Below are positions 8,456-15,975 of a stretch of 33,947 bases of DNA, piece after piece. This DNA comes from an uncultured Caryophanales bacterium (GTDB taxonomy: Bacteria; Bacillota_I; Bacilli_A; RF39; UBA660): assembly GCA_946412015.1 (NCBI GenBank), contig CAMKGA010000021.1:1-33947 (forward strand), in the 5' to 3' direction. The notes beneath the pieces are model-generated. The model had not been told where the DNA came from. It worked only from the letters and a program-made list of their open reading frames with translations, and searched no databases. Positions within the stretch are counted from its first letter, which is position 1. Each line of letters starts with the position of its first letter. The position numbers were made by a program, and so were the translations under genes.

Positions 8456-8487
8456 AAATTGTGCGAAAATGCGTGCAATTTTTTTAT
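8456..8487 (+). terminator. Terminator after the pilin fragment
   Basis: A stem of about 10 bp with two G-U pairs (AAATTGTGCG with CGTGCAATTT) is followed by seven T residues. Confidence 0.6.
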
Positions 8488-8552
8488 TTTTTGGTAAAAT
8501 AAAAAAGGAAATTTTGAAGTTTTGTCGTATATTATTTATAGGGAGTGGTATT

Positions 8553-10277
8553 TTGAATAATGAACTTATTAATGAAATACGTAAAAGTGTTAATATTGTT
8601 GATGTAATATCTAGTTATATGCCACTTACTAAAAAAGGTAAAAACTATTTTGGTGTATGTCCTTTTCATGATGATCATTCACCTAGTATGAGTGTTGCTG
8701 AGGATAAACAAATATATAAATGTTTTTCATGTGGTGAGTCTGGTAATGTTTTTACTTTTATAGAAAAATATGAAAATGTTAGTTTTTTAGAAGCTGTAAA
8801 AAAATGTGCAGATTTATCTGGTATTGAATTTAGTTATGGTAAATCAGATAGAAAGAATCATAATCAAGATTTATATGATATATATAAATTTGCATCTAAA
8901 TTATATCAAAACAATTTGCATAGTAAAGAAGGAAAAGAAGCAAGAGATTATTTAAAAAAAAGAAAACTTGATGATAATATAATTAAAGAGTTTGAAATAG
9001 GTTTGTCTTTAAATAATGCTAGTATTTTAACAGATGCACTTAAAAAAAAGTATGATGAGAAAACATTAATTAAAAGTGGTCTTGTTAGTGAAGGAGAATA
9101 TAATCTATATGATATATATCGTAATAGAATAATGTTTCCTTTATATGATCTATCTGGTAATATTGTAGGATATAATGGTAGAATTTATAATTCTAATAAT
9201 AAAAATGATAGTAAATACATAAATTCTAAAGAGACACCTATATTTAAAAAGGGAGAATTATTATTTAATTATCATAGAGCTAAAAAAGAAGCAAGAGAAT
9301 ATAAATTTGTAATTGTAGTAGAAGGACAGATTGATGCGATTAGACTTTATCAGGCGGGATACAGAAATGTAGTTGCATCACTAGGTACGGCAATTACAAA
9401 AGAACATGCTATGTTGCTTAGAAAGTTATCTAATAATATTATTTTATGTTTTGATGGAGATAGTGCTGGTGAAAAGGCTACTAATGCGGCAATCAAAGAG
9501 TTAGCAAATCTTGCAATAGAACCTAAGATAGTTAGATTAGAAGAGTCTTTAGATCCTGATGAATATATACTTAAATATGGGGATAAATTTAAAGATAAAA
9601 TAGATAATGCTCTTAATATAATGCAATATAAGGAGAGTATTATAAAGAAAAATATTGATTTATCTAAAACTGAAGATTTAGCGCTTTATGCGAATGAAAT
9701 GATAAAAGAGATAAATGCTATAAATGATGATGTATTAAAAGAAATTAGTATAAATAAGCTTGCCAGTGAAACTAATTTAGATGTTAAGTTTATTAAATCT
9801 AAATTAGATAAGAAAAAAGAAATAAAAATACCTATAAAAAAGAATATAATAAAATATAGTAAATATGAAAAATCAGAGCAAGCGTTAATATATTATATGT
9901 TAAAAAGTATAGATGTTATAAAAATTTATGAGAAGAAAATTACATTTATGCCTACAGATAGATATAGAAAATTAGCTTTAAAGATAGATTGTTTTTATAA
10001 AGAATTTGGATATATAGATGTTGCTGATTTTATGAGTTATATTAATAGTGATGATATATCTATTAATGCATTAAGTGAAATATTAAATTTGGATTTAAAT
10101 GATTCTTATGATGAAGAAGCAATACTTGATTATTTAAATAATATTAAAAGTTATAATGATAAAACTTTATCTAATAAATATAAAAAAGAATTAAAAGAGG
10201 AAGTTAGTTTAGAGAAAAAAATAGAATTAGCTAATAAAGCTATAGAATATAAAATTAGGAGTGAGAGTAATGAATGA
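8553..10277 (+). CDS. dnaG: DNA primase
   Basis: Synthesises RNA primers at the replication fork. I place the start at TTG 8553, because GGGAG (8541-8545) sits 7 nt upstream and the protein then begins [20 protein letters not shown] as primases do. The longer reading from 8469 adds 28 residues without homology-like features. Domains in order: zinc-binding [11 protein letters not shown]...YKCFSCG, RNA polymerase core with [10 protein letters not shown] and GYNGR, Toprim with [15 protein letters not shown] and [12 protein letters not shown], and a C-terminal helicase-binding region rich in Lys/Ile. The visible length is 574 residues, usual for Firmicutes. The TGA stop overlaps the start of rpoD by 8 nt, so the two are translationally coupled. 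TG-G-TAAAAT at 8482-8490 is a possible extended -10. Confidence 0.95.
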   Translation: MNNELINEIRKSVNIVDVISSYMPLTKKGKNYFGVCPFHDDHSPSMSVAEDKQIYKCFSCGESGNVFTFIEKYENVSFLEAVKKCADLSGIEFSYGKSDRKNHNQDLYDIYKFASKLYQNNLHSKEGKEARDYLKKRKLDDNIIKEFEIGLSLNNASILTDALKKKYDEKTLIKSGLVSEGEYNLYDIYRNRIMFPLYDLSGNIVGYNGRIYNSNNKNDSKYINSKETPIFKKGELLFNYHRAKKEAREYKFVIVVEGQIDAIRLYQAGYRNVVASLGTAITKEHAMLLRKLSNNIILCFDGDSAGEKATNAAIKELANLAIEPKIVRLEESLDPDEYILKYGDKFKDKIDNALNIMQYKESIIKKNIDLSKTEDLALYANEMIKEINAINDDVLKEISINKLASETNLDVKFIKSKLDKKKEIKIPIKKNIIKYSKYEKSEQALIYYMLKSIDVIKIYEKKITFMPTDRYRKLALKIDCFYKEFGYIDVADFMSYINSDDISINALSEILNLDLNDSYDEEAILDYLNNIKSYNDKTLSNKYKKELKEEVSLEKKIELANKAIEYKIRSESNE

Positions 10278-11346
10278 AATTAAGACATTTGATGAAAGAA
10301 AAGAAGAATTAGTAAAAAAAGGAAAAGAAGCAGGTTTTGTAACTTATGAACAATTAGCTGATGCATTAAAAGGACTTGATTTAGATGCAGATAGCTTAGA
10401 TGATTTATATAATACTTTAACAGAAAATAATATTGAAATAGTATCAGAAAATGAACAAGATGATGATCAATCTGATAGACTTATGCTATCAGATAATGAA
10501 CTTACTAAGGATTTAAATATTAATGATCCTGTTAGAATGTATTTAAAAGAAATTGGACAAATTAAATTATTAACTTTGGAAGAAGAATTAGAGCTTGCAG
10601 ATAGAATTGAGCAAGGTGATGAAGATGCTAAAAACATATTAGCTGAAGCTAACCTTCGTCTTGTTGTAAGTATAGCTAAAAGATATGTAGGACGTGGAAT
10701 GTTATTTCTAGATTTAATTCAAGAAGGTAATATTGGATTAATGAAGGCAGTTGAAAAATTTGATGTATCAAAAGGATATAAGTTTTCAACATATGCAACT
10801 TGGTGGATTAGACAAGCTATTACGCGTGCTATAGCTGATCAAGCTCGTACAATAAGAGTTCCAGTACATATGGTAGAAACTATAAATAAATTAGCTAGAG
10901 TCCAAAGACAATTAACTCTAGAGTTAAACCGTGAACCATCAGAAGATGAAATAGCTAAGAAAATGGGAACTAGTGTTGAAAAAGTACGTGAAATATATAA
11001 AATCAGTCAAGATCCAGTTAGCCTAGAGACTCCAATTGGAGAAGAAGACGACTCACATTTAGGAGATTTTATTAAAGATGAACATAATATGTCTCCAGAA
11101 GAATTTGCAACTAATGAAATGTTAAAAGATGAAATAAGTGAAGTATTATTAACACTAACTGAAAGAGAAGAAAAAGTAATTAGATTAAGATTTGGTCTTG
11201 AAGATGGTAAACCTAGAACTCTAGAAGAAGTAGGACAAATGTTTGGAGTTACAAGAGAACGTATAAGACAGATTGAAGCTAAAGCATTACGTAAATTACG
11301 TCATCCATCTCGTAGTCGTAAACTAAGAGATTATATGGAGGAATAA
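10270..11346 (+). CDS. rpoD: RNA polymerase primary sigma factor SigA (RpoD)
   Basis: The housekeeping sigma factor. I use ATG 10270, which has AGGAG at 10257-10261, rather than the in-frame GTG at 10261. It has 358 residues: an N-terminal region 1.1-like helical part, region 1.2 ([16 protein letters not shown]), region 2 with [30 protein letters not shown] and [10 protein letters not shown], region 3 with [16 protein letters not shown], and region 4 with [20 protein letters not shown], ending [12 protein letters not shown]. All DNA-contacting blocks are standard. It fits the many TTGaca/TATAAT and TGnTATAAT promoters seen across the window. It is in an operon with dnaG (8-nt overlap) and trmK (1-nt overlap), the conserved Firmicutes order. 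Confidence 0.97.
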   Translation: MNEIKTFDERKEELVKKGKEAGFVTYEQLADALKGLDLDADSLDDLYNTLTENNIEIVSENEQDDDQSDRLMLSDNELTKDLNINDPVRMYLKEIGQIKLLTLEEELELADRIEQGDEDAKNILAEANLRLVVSIAKRYVGRGMLFLDLIQEGNIGLMKAVEKFDVSKGYKFSTYATWWIRQAITRAIADQARTIRVPVHMVETINKLARVQRQLTLELNREPSEDEIAKKMGTSVEKVREIYKISQDPVSLETPIGEEDDSHLGDFIKDEHNMSPEEFATNEMLKDEISEVLLTLTEREEKVIRLRFGLEDGKPRTLEEVGQMFGVTRERIRQIEAKALRKLRHPSRSRKLRDYMEE

Positions 11347-11963
11347 TGAACTCTAAATTAGATGTTATAGCTTCTTTAGTTACTACTAAAAGTATTATAG
11401 ATATTGGTTGTGATCATGGATATCTAGATATATACTTAACTAAAAAAGGTATTAAATGCTTAGCTACTGATATTAGTGATAAGGCAATTAAGTGTGCTAT
11501 TAATAACTTTAAGAAAAATAATTTAGATATTGATTATATAGTTACTGATGGACTTAATAATATTGATATAAAAAAAAGTGATACTATTATTATTTCTGGT
11601 ATGGGTTGTTATACTATAATAAATATATTGAATAAAAAAATAACTAATGATTTGATAATATCATCTAATAATCATTTAGAAAAGTTAAGAAGATATATAG
11701 TAAGTATGAATTATTATATAGATAAAGAAATATTTATAATAGAAAATAATAAACCATATGTAATTATTAAATTTAAATATGGAAAAAAGGATTATACTGA
11801 TTATGATTATATATTAGGTATTAATTATGATAAGAATTATTTAGATTATATAAAAAACAAGTATATTAATATTTTAAATAAGATACCAGATAAATATAAA
11901 GATAAGATAAATTATTATAATAATTTAATTAATGAGGTTAATAGAAGATATGAATTAAAATAA
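11346..11963 (+). CDS. trmK: tRNA (adenine(22)-N1)-methyltransferase TrmK
   Basis: Methylates N1 of A22 in the D-loop of certain tRNAs using S-adenosylmethionine. Sequence: SAM-binding IDIGCDHGYLDIYL (~19-32), ATDISDKAIKCA (~41-52) and the family signature ISGMGCYTIINIL (~83-95, usually SGMGG). The C-terminal part is lysine- and tyrosine-rich and helical, as in YqfN. At 205 residues it is slightly shorter than the ~230-residue Bacillus protein. Its ATG overlaps the rpoD stop by one base, and GGAGG lies just inside rpoD. In Bacillus the next gene is usually the NIF3-like yqfO. Here the operon ends with a terminator instead. Confidence 0.85.
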   Translation: MNSKLDVIASLVTTKSIIDIGCDHGYLDIYLTKKGIKCLATDISDKAIKCAINNFKKNNLDIDYIVTDGLNNIDIKKSDTIIISGMGCYTIINILNKKITNDLIISSNNHLEKLRRYIVSMNYYIDKEIFIIENNKPYVIIKFKYGKKDYTDYDYILGINYDKNYLDYIKNKYINILNKIPDKYKDKINYYNNLINEVNRRYELK

Positions 11964-11978
11964 TATCTTCTTTTTTTT
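11944..11978 (+). terminator. Terminator of the dnaG-rpoD-trmK operon
   Basis: The stem GAAGATAT / ATATCTTC (11944-11951 with 11963-11970) is followed by eight T residues. It overlaps the end of trmK. Confidence 0.8.
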
Positions 11979-12012
11979 GAATATTATTTAGGCTTCTTTT
12001 TTTTAGAATATA

Positions 12013-12021
12013 TGATATAAT
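12013..12021 (+). promoter_or_regulatory. Extended -10 promoter upstream of the disrupted pseudopilin
   Basis: TG-A-TATAAT (12013-12021) with a poor -35. The 150 nt up to the pilin start hold a nine-codon mini-ORF (ATG 12060, after AGAAGGA) and a weak hairpin (TATCTA / TAGATA near 12136-12155). I cannot assign either a function. Confidence 0.5.
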
Positions 12022-12204
12022 TTAATTTAATTATAAAGATAGAGAAGGATTAAATTATATGTTTATTGTTATTAATGGGAATTTTTGAAATATATTATTA
12101 CACCAGTTATACAAGAGTATATAATTAGTTACAGTCTATCTAATTTTTAATAGATAATAAATGTAAGGTAGGAGATTATATGAATAATAAAAAAGCATTT
12201 ACTT

Positions 12205-12335
12205 CAATGCTGTCAACTTAAGGATGGTACGTTATAAATTGAGAAAAATTTAAATAACAAATATTAAAAAAGGAGAAAAATAAAGTGAAGAAAAATAGAA
12301 GAAATAAACAAAATTCGCTTAAGTTGACGACATTG
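12205..12335. mobile_element. 131-bp MITE-like element with 18-bp terminal inverted repeats
   Basis: Left end CAATGCTGTCAACTTAAG (12205-12222) and right end CTTAAGTTGACGACATTG (12318-12335) are inverted repeats matching at 16 of 18 positions. The element is flanked by a 10-bp direct repeat GCATTTACTT (12195-12204 and 12336-12345) that looks like a target-site duplication: deleting the element and one repeat recreates the prepilin motif AFTLIEL. No transposase fits in 131 bp, so it would be moved in trans. The CAACTTAAG end and 10-bp duplication recall IS231/IS4-family elements, from memory of that family, and the assignment is tentative. The element plus one repeat is 141 bp (47 codons), so the frame is kept. 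Confidence 0.8.
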
Positions 12336-13139
12336 GCATTTACTTTAATTGAATTAATAGCGGTATTGGTAATACTAGCAATAATAATGTTAATAGTAAC
12401 ACCATTAGTTATGAATATAATAAAAAAGAGTAAAATTAATAGTTTAAAAAGAAGCGTAGATGGGTATGGACATGCAGTAGAACTTGCTGCATCAGAATAT
12501 TTACTAGATAATGGAACTAAAGCCAATAGCTTTGACGTATTAAATGTTAAGTATTCAGGAAAAGAAATATCATGTGATACTAAGGTAGTTTATCAAAATA
12601 ATATATAGTTATCTAAATGTAAAGTAGGTAATACTTATGTAACCGATTCTAAATTTACTGATGGATATTATCATTATGGAGCAATAACATATAACATAGG
12701 GTATCAAGTAAGATATAATAATGTAGATTATTATGTAATCAAAGATACAGGATCAAGTGTAGCATTATTAAAAGCAGAACCGCTTACTGTAGCAGAAGTA
12801 AATCAATATGGAGTAGGACATGTAAATAGATATACATATAGCTCAGTAGGAACAGCATCTAATCAAAATGGCTATGGAGGCATGGCATATTATAGTAGTG
12901 AAACTTGTGGATATGTAAATGGTTCTTGGGTAGATACAGGATGTACAACAGATTATGCGCAGTCTGAGGTAAAATATGTAGTAGATACTTGGAAGAATGC
13001 ACAAGCAGCTCAAGCACTTGATGCAAGAATAATAAATATGGATTATTTAATAGATAATTTAGGATATAGTTGGAATATAACAAGTGCAGGCAATCCAGCT
13101 GTTAATGATGACGTGCCAAGTTGGGTATATAATAGCAAT

Positions 13140-13262
13140 TATTATTATTGGACGATGAGTCAATATAGAGATTTGTCTCCTCATGTCTGGATTGTCGGAA
13201 ATGATGGCACTTTGCGAAATTACATCAGCTGATACGACAGCAACAGCGGGTCTGTTCGCCCA
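13140..13262 (+). other. Possible DGR-type variable region at the pseudopilin C-terminus
   Basis: After the conserved YYYWTMS block the base and codon use changes sharply. Bases 13185-13262 are about 50% G+C by hand count, against roughly 25% around them. The codons 13221-13247 read TAC ATC AGC TGA TAC GAC AGC and AAC AGC, almost all of which are one adenine change from AAC. They are followed by a G+C-rich invariant-looking tail before RPVITL. This is the pattern expected where a diversity-generating retroelement copies a template with adenine mutagenesis into a C-type-lectin-like end. No reverse transcriptase and no template repeat was seen in the window, so it would be a remote target. Confidence 0.4.
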
Positions 13263-13327
13263 GTTATAACTCTCTCTAAAACTAATATCTCTTCATAAAA
13301 ATCCATACCAATTATTACTATAAAATT

Positions 13328-13358
13328 AACCTAGTTTATTTTGTAAACTAGGTTTTTT
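13328..13358. terminator. Bidirectional terminator between the pilin pseudogene and yqfQ-like gene
   Basis: An 11-bp perfect stem AACCTAGTTTA / TAAACTAGGTT (13328-13338 with 13344-13354) and a T tract on the plus strand. The minus-strand gene's stop lies beside it. Confidence 0.85.
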
Positions 13359-13704
13359 ACATAAAGAATGTAGGACCATTATTGGTAGAGTAGGTAGTAT
13401 TAGTTTGTGTGGTTGAATTATTAGTTTGTTTATTTACTATGTTATTATGCTTAGTATCTTTACTAGATTTATCTCCTTTTTTAAACTCATTCATTATTCT
13501 AAACATAGTTTTAGTATTATTTATAACAGGTCCTACTTGTTTTACTAGGGGTATTGCTTGATTAGCAATTCCTAGTATTTTTTGTGTACCATTTAATATT
13601 TTAGAAAAAGAAATATTGTTATTTTTAAATAATCTCGAAAACAAGCCGGGTCTTGTTTGATTAATATCAGGTATTTGATAAAAATAAGGATTATAGTAGT
13701 TCAT
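13357..13704 (-). CDS. YqfQ/VrrA-like protein (spore-associated family)
   Basis: A 115-residue protein. It opens MNYYNPYFYQIP, then GLFSRLF at ~20-26 and a helical core with ILNGTQKILGIANQAIPLVK and QVGPVINNTKTMFRIMNEFK. The tail is rich in Thr, Asn, Lys and Ser. The GLFSRLF plus QxGP-x-hydrophobic-N layout matches the YqfQ-like family (PF14181), named for a Bacillus sporulation-period gene. The match is by motif memory and should be treated as moderate. The Shine-Dalgarno AAGGAGG is strong. CATATAATA upstream (about 13734-13742 on the minus strand) resembles a late-sporulation sigma -10, but in such AT-rich DNA this is weak evidence. A role in a spore coat or forespore is inferred from the family. 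Confidence 0.55.
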   Translation of the reverse strand: MNYYNPYFYQIPDINQTRPGLFSRLFKNNNISFSKILNGTQKILGIANQAIPLVKQVGPVINNTKTMFRIMNEFKKGDKSSKDTKHNNIVNKQTNNSTTQTNTTYSTNNGPTFFM

Positions 13705-13756
13705 GATGCCTCCTTATATATATTTCTAAAATATTATATGTTTTTTAATAAAAAAG

Positions 13757-13785
13757 TTTAATAAAAAATAATTTTATGTTATAAT
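13757..13785 (+). promoter_or_regulatory. Promoter of pilC
   Basis: TTTAAT (13757-13762), a 17-nt spacer and TATAAT (13780-13785) with TG at 13777-13778. Transcription would begin near 13792, which rules out the ATG at 13796 as a normal start. Confidence 0.65.
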
Positions 13786-13810
13786 TAATTATAGTATGGG
13801 TAGGTGTCAT

Positions 13811-15181
13811 ATGAAAAATGAAAAAGTGACGTTAGCTAAAAGAATACACGATATATTAAATAAACCAATAGGTGGTAAAAAAGAGGTTAAAATTAAAGAG
13901 CCTGTTAAAGATCGTCTTGTACTTGATAAGATTAATGATGAGTATGAATCTAAAAAGGTAGCATGGAGATATGTAGCTCGTAATAGTAAGGGTAAAAAGA
14001 TTACTGGATATTTTTATTCTTATAATAAGAATGATGTTATATACTTTTTAAAGAGTGAAGAGTTAGAAGTTATTAGTGTTAAGACTAGTAAGCTGATTCA
14101 ATTTATGAATAAAGGGTTTCAAAAAACAAGACGAATTAAGACTAAGGCTTTAGTATTTATGTTAATGGAGTTATCTACATATATTAAATCTGGTATACCA
14201 TTGTCTGAGTCTATTGGTATTATGATTATGGATACTAAAAATAAAAGGTATAAGAATATATTACGTGAAATGCGATATGACATAAATAGTGGAGAAGCTT
14301 TAAGTAAAGCTATGGCTAATCGCGGCAATGCATTCCCACCTATATTAGTTAACATGGTAAAAACTGCTGAAGAAACAGGTAGTTTATCTGAATCTTTAGA
14401 TGATATGGCTGTATATTTTGGTGAAATAGAAGAAACAAGAAGACAGATGATAAGTATATTAACATATCCAACAATGGTATTTTTATTTACAATAGCTGTT
14501 GTTATGTTTATTATGGTATATGTAATACCTAAGTTTGTTGATATATATTCTACTATGGATAATACTAAAGTACCAGCATTTACGAAGTTTATAATAGGAC
14601 TTAGTATATTCTTCCAAAATAATTTAATTTATATATTATTTGTAATAATAGCTATATTGTTAGTTATATTAATTCTTTATAGAAAAAATAAATCATTTAG
14701 AAAATTTTTTCAAAGAATTGGTATGCATATGCCATTTATTGGAAATATTATGATATATAATGAAGTAACAATTTTTTCAAAGACATTTACAACTTTGCTT
14801 CGTCATGATGTATTTATAACTGATTCTATGAATATATTAAAAGAGTTAACTAATAATGAAATATATCACGATATGATTAATAATACTATTGAAAACATTA
14901 AAAAAGGAGAAAGAATTTCTCTTGCATTTAGGGATCACTGGGCTTTTCCTCTTGCAGCATATGAAATGATTGTAACAGGAGAGCGTACTGGTAAACTTGC
15001 AGATATGATGGATCAAGTTAGTACTTATTATCAAAGCCTACATAGAAGTTCTATTTTAAGATTAAAATCTTTAATAGAACCAATAGTAATAGTAATACTT
15101 GCATTCTTAGTTGGTTCTATTATACTTGCAGTAATTATTCCAATGTTTAGTATGTATGAATCAGTTCAAAATTTAGGGTGA
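13811..15181 (+). CDS. pilC: Type IV pilus / type II secretion inner-membrane platform protein (PilC/GspF/ComGB-like)
   Basis: Anchors the assembly ATPase and pulls pseudopilins from the membrane. It has about 456 residues from ATG 13811, which has TAGGTG upstream; the ATG at 13796 sits too close to the predicted transcription start. The N-terminal ~110 residues are cytoplasmic (AWRYVARNSKGKKITGYF, a typical PilC opening). Two repeated T2SF domains follow: the first near ~120-240 (LSTYIKSGIPLSESI and MVKTAEETGSLSESLDDMA), the second near ~320-440 (FTTLLRHDVFITDSMNIL and MIVTGERTGKLADMMDQV). Transmembrane helices lie at ~215-240, ~260-285 and ~425-450. It lies 4 nt before the prepilin peptidase gene, so they form an operon. 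The partner ATPase (PilB/GspE) is not in this window. Confidence 0.93.
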   Translation: MKNEKVTLAKRIHDILNKPIGGKKEVKIKEPVKDRLVLDKINDEYESKKVAWRYVARNSKGKKITGYFYSYNKNDVIYFLKSEELEVISVKTSKLIQFMNKGFQKTRRIKTKALVFMLMELSTYIKSGIPLSESIGIMIMDTKNKRYKNILREMRYDINSGEALSKAMANRGNAFPPILVNMVKTAEETGSLSESLDDMAVYFGEIEETRRQMISILTYPTMVFLFTIAVVMFIMVYVIPKFVDIYSTMDNTKVPAFTKFIIGLSIFFQNNLIYILFVIIAILLVILILYRKNKSFRKFFQRIGMHMPFIGNIMIYNEVTIFSKTFTTLLRHDVFITDSMNILKELTNNEIYHDMINNTIENIKKGERISLAFRDHWAFPLAAYEMIVTGERTGKLADMMDQVSTYYQSLHRSSILRLKSLIEPIVIVILAFLVGSIILAVIIPMFSMYESVQNLG

Positions 15182-15185
15182 TAAA

Positions 15186-15944
15186 ATGACTTTATATTAT
15201 GCAGTAATTACATTTATATTTGGACTTGTTTTAGGATCATTTTATACTGTAGTAGGAGAGAGAATGCCTGAAGGAAAATCCATAGTATCTCCTCCTTCTC
15301 ATTGTCCTAATTGTGGACATGTATTAAAATTTTATGAACTTATTCCAGTTTTTTCATTTATATTTTTAAGAGGAAAATGTAGTAAGTGTAAAAGTAAGAT
15401 ACCTGTTTTAAGTACTTTAATGGAATTATTAACAGGAATTCTTTTTTTAATTGCTTTTTTAGTGTTTGGTATAAGTATAAAATTTTTTATTGCTTTAGTA
15501 TTTATATCTATGTTAATAATTATTATTGTAAGTGATATTAGATATATGCTTATAGATGATGAAGTATTAATAATTGCAAGTGTATTAATATTTATATTAT
15601 CTATATTTGAATATGGTATTAAAGATGCGTTATTATATGTTTTATATGGTGTTATATGTTTTATAGTTATGTTCTTAATAAAAATACTTGGAGATTTTAT
15701 ATTTAAAAAAGAATCTATGGGTGGTGGAGATATAAAATTAATGTTTGTATTTGGCCTTACTATGGGTATTCCATCATCTATAGCATCTATTTTTCTAGCA
15801 TCTTTTATAGGTCTTCCGATATCTTTAATTATGCTTAAGAAAAATTCAAACCATGAATTACCATTTGGACCATATTTAAGTATTGCAGCTATTATATTGT
15901 TTTTATCTCAAATAGATATAGTAAATATACTTGTTAATATGTAA
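15186..15944 (+). CDS. pilD: Prepilin peptidase (A24, PilD/GspO/ComC-like) with N-methyltransferase domain
   Basis: Cleaves prepilin leaders and methylates the new N-terminus. A 252-residue polytopic membrane protein with the full two-part architecture. The N-terminal part has the GSFYTVVGERMPEG block and a zinc-binding set of four Cys (CPNCGH...CSKCKSK, ~39-66). The C-terminal aspartyl protease part has DIRYMLIDDEV (Asp ~117) and GGGDIKLM (Asp ~181), the two catalytic aspartates. Its substrates are most likely the pseudopilins in this window, which carry A or G before FTLIEL. It is coupled to pilC with a 4-nt gap and followed by a terminator hairpin. Confidence 0.93.
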   Translation: MTLYYAVITFIFGLVLGSFYTVVGERMPEGKSIVSPPSHCPNCGHVLKFYELIPVFSFIFLRGKCSKCKSKIPVLSTLMELLTGILFLIAFLVFGISIKFFIALVFISMLIIIIVSDIRYMLIDDEVLIIASVLIFILSIFEYGIKDALLYVLYGVICFIVMFLIKILGDFIFKKESMGGGDIKLMFVFGLTMGIPSSIASIFLASFIGLPISLIMLKKNSNHELPFGPYLSIAAIILFLSQIDIVNILVNM

Positions 15945-15966
15945 GTTAGATATCTAACTTTTTTTT
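15943..15966 (+). terminator. Terminator after the prepilin peptidase gene
   Basis: The palindrome AAGTTAGATATCTAACTT (15943-15960) is followed by T residues. The next gene starts only 10 nt later and has GGAG nearby, so read-through is possible. Confidence 0.7.
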
Positions 15967-15975
15967 AGGAGAATT

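Larger units (their letters stand above)
12180..13298 (+). pseudogene. Disrupted type IV pseudopilin gene (MITE insertion plus two nonsense codons)
   Basis: The original start is ATG 12180 (Shine-Dalgarno TAGGAG), giving MNNKKAFT, interrupted after Thr8 by a 131-bp element. Precise removal of the element and one direct repeat restores MNNKKAFTLIELIAVLV, a normal prepilin leader. Inside the element, GGAG (12272-12275) and GTG 12285 open an in-frame replacement start (MKKNRRNKQNSLKLTTLA|FTLIEL). TAG at 12606-12608 then stops translation where the siblings have Tyr (IYL-x-x-C), a likely TAT to TAG change. The rest of the body continues in frame with GYGGMAYYSS, TTDYAQSEVKYVVDTW and YYYWTMSQYRD to a TGA at 13230-13232. 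It then ends VRPVITLSKTNISS at TAA 13296-13298. Homology to the 599-1828 and 8209-8445 products is clear. Confidence 0.85.

Noticed and set aside
8469-8552. Longer primase start at ATG 8469
   Set aside because: The extra 28 residues do not look like primase, and a TTG with GGGAG at good spacing begins at 8553.
12060-12089. Nine-codon ORF before the disrupted pilin as a leader peptide attenuator
   Set aside because: It has a Shine-Dalgarno but no biased codons, and no terminator-antiterminator pair is visible. It is probably chance or pilin debris.
12090-12130. Possible decayed second pilin N-terminus (similarity to the VTPLVMNIIKK coding stretch)
   Set aside because: The resemblance is short, gapped and in AT-rich DNA, so it cannot be separated from chance.
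13230-13232. TGA read as tryptophan (Mollicutes-type genetic code), which would keep the pilin frame open
   Set aside because: The recognised tryptophans I checked use TGG, and TGA cleanly ends dnaG, pilC, the exonuclease gene and rsmE at expected family lengths. The pilin copy also carries a separate TAG.
14119-14355. Minus-strand ORFs inside pilC, rseP, gmk, mtaB, the S8 protease gene and others
   Set aside because: They are antisense shadows of well-supported genes, with no Shine-Dalgarno or family motif of their own.
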